DNA of 58,565 bases, taken from contig JAEWLQ010000119.1 of assembly GCA_023457495.1 (NCBI GenBank), positions 1-58,565 on the forward strand, in the 5' to 3' direction. The notes beneath the pieces are model-generated. The model had not been told where the DNA came from and made no database searches. It was given only the letters and a program-made list of their open reading frames with translations. The position numbers and the translations under genes were made by a program. Numbering within the stretch: the first letter of the stretch is position 1; every line of letters starts with the position of its first letter. This stretch comes from Pseudomonadota bacterium (GTDB taxonomy: Bacteria; Pseudomonadota; Gammaproteobacteria; Steroidobacterales; Steroidobacteraceae). This document shows, one piece after another, positions 1-9,099 of the stretch.

Positions 1-22
1 GTCGGCGAGGAAGCGCAGATGA
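1..22 (+). CDS. C-terminal tail of an upstream gene, possibly kaiC (partial)
   Basis: One frame running into the window reads S-A-R-K-R and stops with TGA at 20-22, overlapping the ATG of the next gene (19-21) as ATGA. Such coupling is typical inside an operon. In bacteria kaiB usually follows kaiC, and KaiC proteins often end in a basic tail, so kaiC is the natural guess. Only five codons are visible, so identity is inference from context and not from sequence. Confidence 0.3.
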
Positions 23-318
23 CCCGCGCGCACGAGGAATACGCGTTGCGGTTGTACGTGGCCGGACAGACGCCCAAGGCGGCGCGCGCGTTCGCGAACC
101 TGCGCAAGATCTGCGACGAGCATCTCGCGGGCCGTTACAGCATCGAGGTCATCGACCTCATCGAGAATCCCGCGCTCGGGCGCGGCGACCAGATCCTCGC
201 GCTACCGACGCTCGTGCGGCGTCTGCCGACCCCGATCAAGAAGATCATCGGGGATCTGTCCAATACGGAGCGTGTGCTCGTGGGGCTGGACCTGCGTCCG
301 CGCAGGGCCAGTGCGTGA
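19..318 (+). CDS. kaiB: KaiB-family protein (first copy)
   Basis: A 99-residue protein of normal KaiB length. It opens with the beta strand YALRLYVAGQTPKA, followed by a helix with a Cys-containing turn (KICDEHLAGRYSIEVIDL), then the hallmark ILALPTLVRRLPTPIKKIIGDLS. This is the thioredoxin-like KaiB fold. In cyanobacteria KaiB binds KaiC and alters its phosphorylation cycle; outside cyanobacteria KaiB homologues are linked to stress responses or incomplete timers. The ATG overlaps the upstream stop (ATGA), and the stop overlaps the GTG start of a second KaiB. Clock function cannot be deduced because KaiC is not in the window and KaiA is generally absent in proteobacteria. Confidence 0.88.
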   Translation: MTRAHEEYALRLYVAGQTPKAARAFANLRKICDEHLAGRYSIEVIDLIENPALGRGDQILALPTLVRRLPTPIKKIIGDLSNTERVLVGLDLRPRRASA

Positions 319-596
319 CGGCGGGTGATCCTTATGTCCTGCGCCTGTACGTCACGGGCATGACGCCCCGTTCCACCCGCGCGATCAACGTGGTCCGCGA
401 GGTCTGTGACCAGCACCTCGCGGGCCGCTACACACTCGAGATCATCGACGTGTACCAGCAGCCGGGACGCATCAGCGAGGACCAGGTCGTCGCGATCCCG
501 ACGCTCGTGAAGTGCGGACCGTCGCCATTGCGGCGGATCGTCGGGGACATGTCGGACCGCGATCGCCTGCTGCTCGGACTGGGGCTCCACGCATGA
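315..596 (+). CDS. kaiB: KaiB-family protein (second copy)
   Basis: A 93-residue paralogue of the preceding gene with the same pattern: YVLRLYVTGMTPRS, then VCDQHLAGRYTLEIIDV, then VVAIPTLVKCGPSPLRRIVGDMS. It starts with GTG at 315, sharing bases with the TGA of the first KaiB (GTGA). Its own TGA overlaps the ATG of the kinase gene (ATGA). Tandem KaiB genes beside a PAS histidine kinase form a recurring arrangement in proteobacteria that carry kaiC. The two copies differ clearly in the C-terminal half, so they may bind different KaiC states or partners; that is inference. Confidence 0.87.
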   Translation: MTAGDPYVLRLYVTGMTPRSTRAINVVREVCDQHLAGRYTLEIIDVYQQPGRISEDQVVAIPTLVKCGPSPLRRIVGDMSDRDRLLLGLGLHA

Positions 597-2218
597 GCCA
601 CATCGACGACATGAACATCGAAGAATTGCGCGCGCGGCTCGCGGAAGTCGAGGGAAACCTGCACGCCATCTACTGCGGCGAGATCGATGCGCTGCTGCTC
701 AACGACGAAACAGGCCAGCGGCGCGTGTTCTCGCTGCGCAGCGCGGATGCGCCTTATCGCGCGCTGGTCGAACGCATGCAGGAAGGGGCCGCCACGCTCA
801 CGGTGGGCGGCGACATCATCTACTGCAATCAACGCTTCGCCGACCTCGTCCGCCTGCCGCTCGAGCAGGTGTTCGGCGCATCGATCGGCCGGTTCCTGCC
901 CGCGACCGAGGATGAAATCCTGCGGACCCTGCTCACCCACGGCTCGGGACGCTACCAGACGCGATTGATGCTCGACGGACGCGAGGAGACGGAAGTCCAG
1001 GTCACGCTCTCTTCCATACTCCTGGACGACGTCGAGCACCGCACGCTGATCCTCTCGGACATCAGCTCGCTGGCCCGCGCGCAGCGCGAGAGCCGCTCGA
1101 AGGACGAATTCCTCGCGATGCTCGCGCACGAGCTGCGCAATCCGCTGGGCGCGATCCAGGGCGCGGTGCACGCGCTGTCGCTGATGAACCGGGGTGAGCC
1201 GGTGGCGCTGCATGCCACGAGCATCATCAAGCGCCAGGTGCTGCACATGGCGCGGCTCGTGGACGACCTGCTGGATGTCGGCCGCGCCGTCACCGGCAAG
1301 ATCGTACTCAAGCGGGGTGACGTGAATTTCGCCGACTCGGTGCGCGCCTCGGTGGGCGCGCTCACGGGCAATGGTCACCAGGGCCGCGTCCAGCTGGTGA
1401 GTGAGCCCGTCTGGGTGAGCGGCGATACCGTGCGGCTCGAACAGATCGTCGGCAACCTCGTGTCGAACGCGCTCAAGTTCACTCGCCCCGGAAGCGTGGT
1501 CGACGTATCGGTCGTCCGAGAGGGCAACGAAGCCGTACTGCGCGTGGCGGACCAGGGAGTCGGCATTTCAAAGGAGATGCTGCCGAAGATCTTCGACCTG
1601 TTCGTGCAGGCGCATCAGACCATCGACCGCACGCGCGGCGGACTTGGCATCGGCCTCACGCTCGTGAAGCGGCTCGCCGAACTGCACGGCGGCAGCGTGC
1701 ATGCCGCGAGCGAAGGCGAAGGTCGCGGCGCGACGTTCATCGTGCGGCTGCCCGCGATCCCCGCGCCGGCTGCCGAGGACCCGGCGGCGCCGAGCGACCG
1801 CAATGGCGGGGCCCGTCCACGGGCGATCGAAGCGCGCCGCGTCCTGCTGGTGGACGACAACCACGATTCGCGCGAGATGTACCGCGCCGTGTTGCGCGCG
1901 CACGGTCACGCGGTCTGCGAAGCCGGCGATGCCGAGTGCGCCCTCAATCTGCTCGAGGATGGCGCGCTGGGAGGACCCATCGACGTAGCGTTCATCGACA
2001 TCGGATTGCCGGGCGGGATGGACGGCTATGAGCTCGCGCGCCGCATCCGCAGTCATCCCCGGGGCCGCGAGGTGCGGCTCGTCGCCCTCACCGGCTACGG
2101 CTTTCCGGAAGACCGCGCGCTGTCACGCCAGGCGGGCTTCGTGCGCCATCTCGTGAAACCGGTGGATCCCGAGGCCCTGCACCTGGAGCTGCGCGCCGCG
2201 GCGCCGCGCGTCAACTGA
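593..2218 (+). CDS. Hybrid sensor histidine kinase (PAS-HisKA-HATPase-REC)
   Basis: A cytosolic 541-residue hybrid kinase with no membrane segment. A short N-terminal helix (1-25) precedes a PAS domain (about 50-160). HisKA follows with the H-box LAMLAHELRNPLG, phosphoacceptor His179. The ATPase has the N-box NLVSNALKF (about 288-296), DQGVGIS (about 320-326) and GGLGIGL (349-355). A C-terminal receiver begins at RVLLVDDN, with phosphoacceptor Asp469 in FIDIGLPG and the conserved Lys in HLVKPV. The start at 593 is chosen because its ATG overlaps the KaiB stop; a longer reading frame from 512 would run through kaiB2. Its place in the operon suggests that it is the output or input kinase of the Kai module. 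No DNA-binding domain is present, so a separate response regulator is expected. Confidence 0.9.
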   Translation: MSHIDDMNIEELRARLAEVEGNLHAIYCGEIDALLLNDETGQRRVFSLRSADAPYRALVERMQEGAATLTVGGDIIYCNQRFADLVRLPLEQVFGASIGRFLPATEDEILRTLLTHGSGRYQTRLMLDGREETEVQVTLSSILLDDVEHRTLILSDISSLARAQRESRSKDEFLAMLAHELRNPLGAIQGAVHALSLMNRGEPVALHATSIIKRQVLHMARLVDDLLDVGRAVTGKIVLKRGDVNFADSVRASVGALTGNGHQGRVQLVSEPVWVSGDTVRLEQIVGNLVSNALKFTRPGSVVDVSVVREGNEAVLRVADQGVGISKEMLPKIFDLFVQAHQTIDRTRGGLGIGLTLVKRLAELHGGSVHAASEGEGRGATFIVRLPAIPAPAAEDPAAPSDRNGGARPRAIEARRVLLVDDNHDSREMYRAVLRAHGHAVCEAGDAECALNLLEDGALGGPIDVAFIDIGLPGGMDGYELARRIRSHPRGREVRLVALTGYGFPEDRALSRQAGFVRHLVKPVDPEALHLELRAAAPRVN

Positions 2219-2220
2219 GT

Positions 2221-4464
2221 TCAGGAGTTGTCGAAGCGATAGCTGAACTTGATCAGCAGCTGTTCGTCGTCGCGCAATTCGAAGCCGCGGTTGATGAGGC
2301 TCGCGGTGTCGTCGTAGACGCTCTCCTGCTGGTACCCACCGCGGCCGTAGACGATGTATAGATAGGACAGCGGTTTGAACTCGTAGCGATACCGCAGCTG
2401 GACGCCGAGATTCTGCACGGTGAAATCGTCGACCGGCTCGGCCGATGCGACCGCGTTGCCGTTCTCGACGCGGTACGCCTGGCGCAGCTTCGCGTTGAGC
2501 GCGATGACCTGGAGCTTGAGCCTGAGCTCGTGGCGGTTGGTCATGATCCAGTTGAAGCCCGCGTTGAAGTTCGTCTGGCGCTCCTCGAAGCTGCCGATCA
2601 GGTTTTCGCGCTGCCAGATCAGCCAGTCGGGCGTGTAGTCGTGCAACACGCCGACGTAGAGATTGAACTCGTCGCTGATGAAGTAGCGCGGCTCGACGCT
2701 CACGGTGTAGCCGATCTCATCGTTGCCCGACAGGCCCCCGCTGAACAGGTTGGCCTCGACCTCGTACCCCCAACGGCCCATGCGCGGACGGTCGTAGTCG
2801 AAATAGCTGTTGAAGTTGGGTGGTAACCAGAGGTTGCCGTTGCCGCGCGTCAACATGTCGTCGTAACCGGCGCTGTTGACGTTGACCTGTCCGTATTCGT
2901 ACGCGCCGTTGCGCAGGCGGCTCTCGCGGCTGATGCGGAACTGGTGATTCCCGAGGTCGCCGTGATCGTTGTAGAAGCTGCTGACGCGCCAGCGCCAGTC
3001 CTTCGAGCTGTAGCGTGATTCCGCCGGCAGCTCCGTGAAGCGCTTGTTCAACTGGTAGTGCAGGTAGTTGGTGTTGTTGCGCTGCAGATAGCCCGCGTCG
3101 TTGATCTCTAGCTCGTCGCCGAAGTGCATGGCGATCACCTGCTGGCGCCAACCACGGTCCATCTCGTAGTCGGCCCACAGCGTGGCGCCGGTATCGCGGC
3201 TCTCGTTGCCGGCTTCGTCGACGTCGCTGGCGAAGATGCGCGTGCGCACGTTCCAGCGCGAGGTCGGGCGCCAGTTGTGGTCGACGCCGACCACGCTGGC
3301 CTGCCGCTCGAGCCAGGGCCGATCCACCCAGGTCGCCATCAGGCCGATGTTCTGCTTGCTGAAGTCGCGCACCAGTCGTCCGGCGGCGAAGGTCCGGCCC
3401 GCCGAATCCGCTTCATCCGCGCCGAACAGGCCGTACTTGGTGTCACCCACGCTGCCGTTGAGCTTGAGGGCCGCGGTGATGTCGCCCGCGCCCACGCCAT
3501 CGTCGGCCGGCCCGCCCACGCGGCGCGTGTACAGGAGCTGGCTGAAGTCCGATGGCGTGGTGAATTCGAAAATGCCCTGGTTCTCGGTGAAGAAGGGGCG
3601 CTTGTCGCTGATGAAGGTTTCCGTGGCGCTGAAATTCACCACGAGATCGTCGCTCTCCACCTGCCCGAAGTCGGGATTGACGGTCGCGGTGAGCTGCATC
3701 TGCCCGTTGGGCTTCCAGAAAAAGTCCGCGCCGGCATCACCATCGCCGCTGGCGCCGACGTTGTCGTACAGGCCGGATACGTATGGCGTGATCGCGAGCA
3801 GTGACTGGCTGTAGTTGCCCACTTCGATGGACGAGAAGTCGGAAAGGAAGCGCGGTCGCTCGAAGCTCGCCTGCGGCCATGCGACGCGTTCGCCGGTGGA
3901 ACCGATGATGCGGGCAACGTAGATGCCGAGCTTGCGATTGCCATTCGCATGCCGCATGGGCGCGATGTACCAGGGGATCAGGACCTCGACGGTCCAGCCG
4001 TCCCCATCCCGCGCCACCGCCTGTCGCCAGTTTCCATCCCAGTCCGAATTGAAGTTGTTTTCGTTGGTGATGATCGCGTCGCTGATGCCGCCGGTGCAGC
4101 TCACGGTGAAGTCGTAGCCGGTGCGATGGTCACCGTCGAAATCGACCATCACGTTGATGCGGTCGACCTCATCCTCGAAATCGCGCTGCACGCGCTGCAG
4201 CGTCATCGGCACCGATGCGGGCTGGGTATTGCGGAACGCGACGGCCAGACCCTCGGGCGTGGCAAGGATCCACGCCTCGGTCGCAAGTGTCGCAGGCTCG
4301 CCGTTGAGCGGCTGGGTCTTGCGAAAATCGGTGATGTGCTGCGCATCGCGCCATTCGTCCAGGCCGATGCGCCCGTCGACCTCGATCGCGCCGGCGGGAA
4401 GCGCCCAGCCGAGGAACAGCGCAACCACGGCGCATCCGGCCAGGTAACGGGCCGGCCGGTCCAT
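2221..4464 (-). CDS. DUF5916 / CBM9-like outer-membrane beta-barrel protein
   Basis: About 747 residues. An N-terminal signal peptide (hydrophobic stretch ending WALPAGA) is followed by a beta-sandwich resembling family-9 carbohydrate-binding modules (EVDGRIGLDEWRDA..., about 25-230). The C-terminal half is rich in alternating aromatic strands and ends LLIKFSYRF, as expected of an outer-membrane barrel. This architecture matches the DUF5916 family, often annotated as carbohydrate-binding family 9 domain protein; no reaction is known. The ATG at 4464 gives a compact signal peptide; a GTG at 4476 would add four residues. Its stop lies 2 bp from the convergent kinase stop. The ligand is unknown, and sugar binding is only suggested by the CBM9-like fold. 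Confidence 0.8.
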   Translation of the reverse strand: MDRPARYLAGCAVVALFLGWALPAGAIEVDGRIGLDEWRDAQHITDFRKTQPLNGEPATLATEAWILATPEGLAVAFRNTQPASVPMTLQRVQRDFEDEVDRINVMVDFDGDHRTGYDFTVSCTGGISDAIITNENNFNSDWDGNWRQAVARDGDGWTVEVLIPWYIAPMRHANGNRKLGIYVARIIGSTGERVAWPQASFERPRFLSDFSSIEVGNYSQSLLAITPYVSGLYDNVGASGDGDAGADFFWKPNGQMQLTATVNPDFGQVESDDLVVNFSATETFISDKRPFFTENQGIFEFTTPSDFSQLLYTRRVGGPADDGVGAGDITAALKLNGSVGDTKYGLFGADEADSAGRTFAAGRLVRDFSKQNIGLMATWVDRPWLERQASVVGVDHNWRPTSRWNVRTRIFASDVDEAGNESRDTGATLWADYEMDRGWRQQVIAMHFGDELEINDAGYLQRNNTNYLHYQLNKRFTELPAESRYSSKDWRWRVSSFYNDHGDLGNHQFRISRESRLRNGAYEYGQVNVNSAGYDDMLTRGNGNLWLPPNFNSYFDYDRPRMGRWGYEVEANLFSGGLSGNDEIGYTVSVEPRYFISDEFNLYVGVLHDYTPDWLIWQRENLIGSFEERQTNFNAGFNWIMTNRHELRLKLQVIALNAKLRQAYRVENGNAVASAEPVDDFTVQNLGVQLRYRYEFKPLSYLYIVYGRGGYQQESVYDDTASLINRGFELRDDEQLLIKFSYRFDNS

Positions 4465-4581
4465 CTCGTGTCTCACTACAGCTTCTCCGAAGGCGCGCGG
4501 GCGCGCGCGTCAGGTGAGACGATTCGAACCCTTGTGGGGTTGCATTGCCGCGCGAAATGACGGACTTCCCTGTCCGCCCGT

Positions 4582-5883
4582 TCAGATCTTCGCCAGCGCC
4601 TGCTCCAGGTCCGCGATCAGGTCATCCGCATTTTCGATACCCACGGAGATGCGGATCATGGCGTCGGTGATCCCCAGCCGGTCGCGTGTCTCTTTCGGGA
4701 CACCCGAATGCGTCGTCGAGGCCGGGTGCGAGATCAGGGTTTCCGTGCCGCCGAGACTGACCGCGAGCTTCATCACCTGCAGCGCGTCCAGCATCCGGAA
4801 GGCTTCGGCCTCACCGCCGCGGATCGAGAAGGCGAACGTCGACCCGGCGCTCTTGCACTGACGCTCGAATACCGCGATGCGCGGATCGCCGGGTTTGAGG
4901 TGACCGAGATAATTGACGCTCGCGACCTTGGGATGCTGCGCGAGGAAACCGGCCACCCGCGCCGCATTGTCCGAGGCGGCCCGCATGCGCAGGCTCAACG
5001 TCTCCATCGAACGCATGATCATCCACGAGGTATTCGGGTCGAGCTGCGTGCCCAGGCTGCTGCGCAGGCCGCGCACCGGCATCACGAGCGACTTCGGTCC
5101 CACGACGCCGCCCGCCACCAGGTCCGAATGCCCGCCCACGTACTTCGTGAGCGAATAGATGACGAGATCCGCCCCGTGCTCAAGCGGCTTCTGGAACACC
5201 GGGCCCAGGAACGTATTGTCGACGGCCACCGGCGGACGCGAGCCGCCCTGCTGGCTGGCTATCCACTCGGACACCTCGCGCCACAGCGCAAGATCGACGA
5301 GCCCGTTGGTGGGATTCGCCGGCGTTTCGGTGACCAGCAATCCCACCTTGCCGCCGCGCGCCTTCGCCTTCTCGAGCGCGGAGCGCGCGCCGTTCATGAC
5401 CGCGTCGCGGTTGATCGCGTCGGCCACGGCGACCGCGCCGATGCCGAACGCCGGCATGGTGCGGTCGATGAGGGTTTCGGTGCCGCCGTACAGCGGCTGG
5501 CTCATCAGTAGATAGTCGTTGGGCTTGAGGAACGCCCACAACGTGGTCGAGATCGCCGACATGCCGCTCGAGAAGACGGCGGCGGATTCGCCACCCTCCC
5601 ACAACGCGAGCCGGTCCTCGAGCACTTCGAGATTGGGATTGTTGAAGCGCGAGTACACGAGGCCCGCGGCCTGTCCGGGTGGCGGCTGTCGGCGCCCGGA
5701 GGTGTAATCGAAGAAGTCCTTGCCGTCCTGCGCGCTGCGGAAGACGAAGGTCGAGGTCAGGAAGATGGGTGGTTTGAGCGAACCTTCGGACAGGGCCGGA
5801 TCGAATCCATAACCCATCATCTGCGTTTCGGGATGCAAGACGCGATTCCCGAGCTTGCGCTTGTGGTAGCTGTCGGCGCCCAT
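4582..5883 (-). CDS. Cystathionine gamma-synthase/lyase family PLP enzyme
   Basis: A 433-residue cytosolic enzyme of the Cys/Met metabolism PLP family. Hallmarks are SRFNNPNLEVLEDRLALWEG, the PLP-binding SSGMSAIST, VDNTFLGP, and the Schiff-base lysine in YSLTKYVGGHSD. The C-terminus carries SLGGTETLISHPASTTH, typical of gamma-elimination or gamma-replacement enzymes. It is slightly longer than average because of an N-terminal extension and an insert near the YTSGRRQPPPGQ loop. A clear AGGAG ribosome site precedes the ATG. It likely makes or breaks cystathionine or methionine; sequence alone does not separate synthase, gamma-lyase and methionine gamma-lyase. It probably shares a transcript with the phzF-like gene 10 bp upstream. 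Confidence 0.88.
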   Translation of the reverse strand: MGADSYHKRKLGNRVLHPETQMMGYGFDPALSEGSLKPPIFLTSTFVFRSAQDGKDFFDYTSGRRQPPPGQAAGLVYSRFNNPNLEVLEDRLALWEGGESAAVFSSGMSAISTTLWAFLKPNDYLLMSQPLYGGTETLIDRTMPAFGIGAVAVADAINRDAVMNGARSALEKAKARGGKVGLLVTETPANPTNGLVDLALWREVSEWIASQQGGSRPPVAVDNTFLGPVFQKPLEHGADLVIYSLTKYVGGHSDLVAGGVVGPKSLVMPVRGLRSSLGTQLDPNTSWMIMRSMETLSLRMRAASDNAARVAGFLAQHPKVASVNYLGHLKPGDPRIAVFERQCKSAGSTFAFSIRGGEAEAFRMLDALQVMKLAVSLGGTETLISHPASTTHSGVPKETRDRLGITDAMIRISVGIENADDLIADLEQALAKI

Positions 5884-5893
5884 GGAGAGGCTC

Positions 5894-6736
5894 CTAAATG
5901 TTCAAGATGCCCGATCCTAGCTCGATAACCTTTCCTCCGACGAACACTTCGTTGTCAGTATTCACTTCCAGGTGAAGTGTCGATGGACGACCGACGAACT
6001 CACCCTGGCTGATTTCAAAATTCAGCGGCGACCGCCGCCCCATCGCGATGAACCAGGCGCCCAGGTTCGCGCAGGCCGATCCGGTCGCCGGATCCTCGAG
6101 GATCGCGCCCCCATCCGGAAAGAAGAACCGGCTGAGGATTTTCTTCCCGCCCACCGAAGCGAAGATGTAGGCCTGTCCCTGGCCGTCGACGCTCTTGAGC
6201 CTTTCGAAGATGTCCGGGCGCGGGCGCGCCTTGCGCACGGCGGCCTCACCGGTCAGTGGAATGACGAGTTGCTCCCGGCCCGCCTTGACCCACAGCGGCT
6301 GGAAGCCGATGTCGCCGGATTCGAGCCCTAACAACCGCGCGATTTCGGCGGGCTGCGCATCGACGAGCCGCGAACTGCCCGCGATGGCGCGCAGCGTCCA
6401 ATGATCGCCATTGGAGGTCACCGGGATGATCCCGGCGCGCATCTCGAGCCCGAGCTGATTGCCACCCAGCCCGAGCGCGCGGCACACGTGCGCGGTGCCG
6501 AGCGTCGGATGTCCCGCGAACGGCATCTCGTAGGTGGGCGTGTAGATACGCACCAGCGCGGCGGCGCGCTTCGAGGGCAGGATGAACGTGGTCTCCGAGA
6601 GATTGAACTGCCGTGCGATCGCCTGCATCTGGTCGGCCTCGAGGCCCTGGCCGTCTTCGATGACCGCGAGTGGATTGCCGGACAGGCGCGCGTCGCCCGC
6701 GGTGAATACATTGAGGATGCGGAACTTGAGCTGCAT
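5894..6736 (-). CDS. PhzF-family isomerase/epimerase
   Basis: A 280-residue protein of usual PhzF length. It starts with the family pattern FTAGDARLSGNPLAVI and has the catalytic glutamate in NLSETTFIL (near residue 47), YEMPFAGHPTLGTAHV, and the C-terminal DPATGSACANLGAW loop. PhzF proteins are two-lobed, metal-free isomerases. The founding member isomerises dihydrohydroxyanthranilate in phenazine synthesis, but most relatives have other unknown substrates. No phenazine genes are nearby, so a phenazine role is not supported. It is the first gene of a pair with the PLP enzyme downstream; about 240 bp without a gene upstream should hold the promoter. Confidence 0.88.
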   Translation of the reverse strand: MQLKFRILNVFTAGDARLSGNPLAVIEDGQGLEADQMQAIARQFNLSETTFILPSKRAAALVRIYTPTYEMPFAGHPTLGTAHVCRALGLGGNQLGLEMRAGIIPVTSNGDHWTLRAIAGSSRLVDAQPAEIARLLGLESGDIGFQPLWVKAGREQLVIPLTGEAAVRKARPRPDIFERLKSVDGQGQAYIFASVGGKKILSRFFFPDGGAILEDPATGSACANLGAWFIAMGRRSPLNFEISQGEFVGRPSTLHLEVNTDNEVFVGGKVIELGSGILNI

Positions 6737-6977
6737 CCACCGATTATTTCACACGCCTAGCAGGCCTGTGACGCAGGGAAACTCGGTAACTGTCATCGCA
6801 ACCTGGTGGCTGGAAGGGCCCAATCGCCCGAATCCCGCCGCCGGTCGATGAGATTCCGCTCGAAACCCCGACTCGGCCAGGACCTCAGGAGCTGTTTGCC
6901 TCACTCGCCGCGAGGTCGGTGAGTGGTCCCATCATCGCAGTGAATGGGATTCCGCGCCGCGTCCTGCGCCGGGCTCT

Positions 6978-8762
6978 TCAGGCGGACTGCGCGAGATCGG
7001 CGAATTGCAGCGCGGCGAGCCGCGCATAGAGCGCGTTGTTCCGCAGTAGTTCGGCGTGACGGCCGATGCCCACGATCCGCCCGCGGTCGATGACCACGAT
7101 CCGGTCGGAATTGACCGCCGTCGCGAGCCGGTGCGCGATCACGAGCGTGGTGCGGTTGCGCATGAGCTTCTCGAGCGCATCCTGCACCAGCCGTTCGCTC
7201 TCCGCATCGAGCGAACTGGTCGCCTCGTCCAGCAGCAGGATGGGCGGATTCTTGAGGATCGCGCGCGCGATCGCGATGCGTTGTTTCTGCCCGCCGGAGA
7301 GCCTCGCCCCCTTCTCACCGAGGAAGGTGTCGTAACCATCCGGCAGCTTCGATAAGAACTCGTCGGCGGCGGCGGCCCGCGCGGCCTCGACGATCTCGGC
7401 GTCGCTCGCTCCGGGCCGGCCATAGCGGATGTTTTCGCGCGCGCTCGTGCCGAAGATCATCGTGTCCTGCGGCACGAGGCCGATGCGCGCGCGCACCGCG
7501 GACGGGTCCGCGCGCGCGATGTCGACGCCGTCGACCAGGATGCGCCCCGCGGTCGGATCCCAGAATCGCAGCAGCAACTGGAAGACCGTGCTCTTGCCGG
7601 CGCCCGAAGGACCCACGAACGCGACGTTTTCGCCGGGCGCGATTTCGAGGTCGAAGTCATCGAGCGCGCGCGCCTGCGGACGCGACGGATAGTTGAACGC
7701 CAGGCGCTCGAAACGGATCGCCCCGCGCGGCGCGGCGAGCGGCTGCGGATCGGCCGGCGTCTCGATCGTGGGACGCGATTCGAGTAGTTCGACGGTGCGC
7801 TCCATCGCGCCAGCGGCGCGCTGCAGCTCACCCCACATCTCCGACAACGCGGCCACCGAGCTCGCCATGAAAATGGCGTAGCTCAGGAATTGCGCGAGTT
7901 CGCCGCCGGTCATGCTGCCGTCGAGCACCGAGCGTGCGCCGAGCCACAACACCAGCGTCACGGACGAGAACATGCACACGACCGCGGCCCCGAGCATCCA
8001 GGCGCGCACACGCATGCGGCGGATGGCCGTCTCGAAGCTGTCGCGCACGGCGCTGTCGTAGCGTTCGCCGTGCAAAGACTCGAGCGTGTAGGCCTGCACC
8101 GTCTGGATGGCATTGAGCGTTTCGCCCGCGAGGCCTGAGGTATCCGCCACCCGGTCCTGCGATTCGCGCGAGAGCTTGCGCACGCGCCGGCCGAAAAGCA
8201 GCATCGGCACGAGCACGGTGGGAATCAGCGCGAGGATGATCAGCGCCAGTTTCAGGCTGGTGAAGAGCAGCAGCGCGAGCGAGCCGACGAAGCCGACGGT
8301 ATTGCGCAGCAGGATCGACAGGCCCGCGCCCGAGATCGACTGGATCAGCGTGGTGTCCGTGGTCAGCCGCGACAGCACCTCGCCGGTCTTCGTCACTTCG
8401 AAGAACGCCGGATCCATGCGGATCACGCGCCGGTAGACGGCGCTGCGGATGTCGGCGACCACGCGCTCGCCTATCCACCCGACCAGGTAGAAACGCAGGC
8501 TCGCGAACGCCGCGAACACGGCCGCCGCGCCGAGCAACAGCAGGAAGTACCTGTCGATGGCGGCCGCGTTGGCCGCCGTGAATCCCAGATCGATGACGTT
8601 GCGCAGCGCCATCGGCAGCGCGAGCATCGCGGCGGCCGCGATCAGCAATGCGAGCAGGGCCAGCACCATGCGCCCGTGGTACGGCGCGAGGAACGGCAGC
8701 AGCGCGCGAAGGGGCCTGAGCGACCGGGACTTGGGCCTTTCCGAGGAGTTAGGAGCGGTCAC
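6978..8762 (-). CDS. ABC exporter, fused permease and ATPase (MsbA-like)
   Basis: A 594-residue half-transporter expected to homodimerise in the inner membrane. Residues about 20-320 form six membrane helices (ALLPFLAPYHGRMVLALLALL and following). The ATPase contains Walker A GPSGAGKST, the signature LSGGQKQRIAIARAIL, Walker B ILLLDEATSSLDAES and the H-loop VIAHRLAT. It belongs to the lipid/multidrug exporter group that includes MsbA. No specific substrate can be assigned. Translation starts at GTG 8762, 14 bp inside the end of the DUF962 gene, so the two are probably coupled. The C-terminus lacks any extra domain. Confidence 0.92.
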   Translation of the reverse strand: MTAPNSSERPKSRSLRPLRALLPFLAPYHGRMVLALLALLIAAAAMLALPMALRNVIDLGFTAANAAAIDRYFLLLLGAAAVFAAFASLRFYLVGWIGERVVADIRSAVYRRVIRMDPAFFEVTKTGEVLSRLTTDTTLIQSISGAGLSILLRNTVGFVGSLALLLFTSLKLALIILALIPTVLVPMLLFGRRVRKLSRESQDRVADTSGLAGETLNAIQTVQAYTLESLHGERYDSAVRDSFETAIRRMRVRAWMLGAAVVCMFSSVTLVLWLGARSVLDGSMTGGELAQFLSYAIFMASSVAALSEMWGELQRAAGAMERTVELLESRPTIETPADPQPLAAPRGAIRFERLAFNYPSRPQARALDDFDLEIAPGENVAFVGPSGAGKSTVFQLLLRFWDPTAGRILVDGVDIARADPSAVRARIGLVPQDTMIFGTSARENIRYGRPGASDAEIVEAARAAAADEFLSKLPDGYDTFLGEKGARLSGGQKQRIAIARAILKNPPILLLDEATSSLDAESERLVQDALEKLMRNRTTLVIAHRLATAVNSDRIVVIDRGRIVGIGRHAELLRNNALYARLAALQFADLAQSA

Positions 8763-9087
8763 GGAACTTGAGTTTCCCCAGGTTCAGCTCCCACCACATG
8801 CGGAAATCGCCCGCGAGACTGTAGAACGGATGACGGAAAGTCGCCGGCCGGTTGCGCTCGAAACGGAAGTGCCCGACCCAGGCGAACGCGTAGCCGCAGA
8901 TCAGCGCCCCCAGCAACCATCGCGCCTCGCCGGTGAGCGCGGCCGCGAGCAGGCACGACACCGCGCACCAGGTGCCGATGAAATGCAGCACGCGCGACGT
9001 CGGGTGACGATGTTCGCTCAGGTAGAACGGATAGAACTCCGCAAAGCTGCGGAAACCCGACTCCTTGGGTGCGGCGGGGAATCCCAT
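8749..9087 (-). CDS. DUF962 / Mpo1-like membrane protein
   Basis: A 112-residue protein with the DUF962 pattern: FAEFYPFYLSEHRHPTSRVLHFIGT at the start, then two hydrophobic helices, then WVGHFRFERNRPATFRHPFYSLAGDFRMW. Yeast Mpo1 of this family is an iron-dependent dioxygenase that shortens 2-hydroxy fatty acids; the conserved His residues (HRHP, LHFIGT, GHF, RHP) are present here. Whether the bacterial protein has that activity is not known. It lies 12 bp after the PEP carboxylase stop and overlaps the ABC transporter start, so the three genes likely form one operon. Confidence 0.85.
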   Translation of the reverse strand: MGFPAAPKESGFRSFAEFYPFYLSEHRHPTSRVLHFIGTWCAVSCLLAAALTGEARWLLGALICGYAFAWVGHFRFERNRPATFRHPFYSLAGDFRMWWELNLGKLKFRDRS

Positions 9088-9099
9088 GACTGGTGGTAA

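Noticed and set aside
428..1378. Long minus-strand reading frame across kaiB2 and the kinase
   Set aside because: It is the GC-driven shadow of clearly homologous plus-strand genes; its translation is Arg/His-rich with no domain.
4500..4575. GGGTTCGAATC-like string on the minus strand resembling a tRNA T-arm
   Set aside because: The flanking bases do not pair as a T stem, and no acceptor or anticodon stem can be drawn.
5894..6736. Phenazine biosynthesis
   Set aside because: PhzF-like proteins are common without phenazine genes, and none are nearby.
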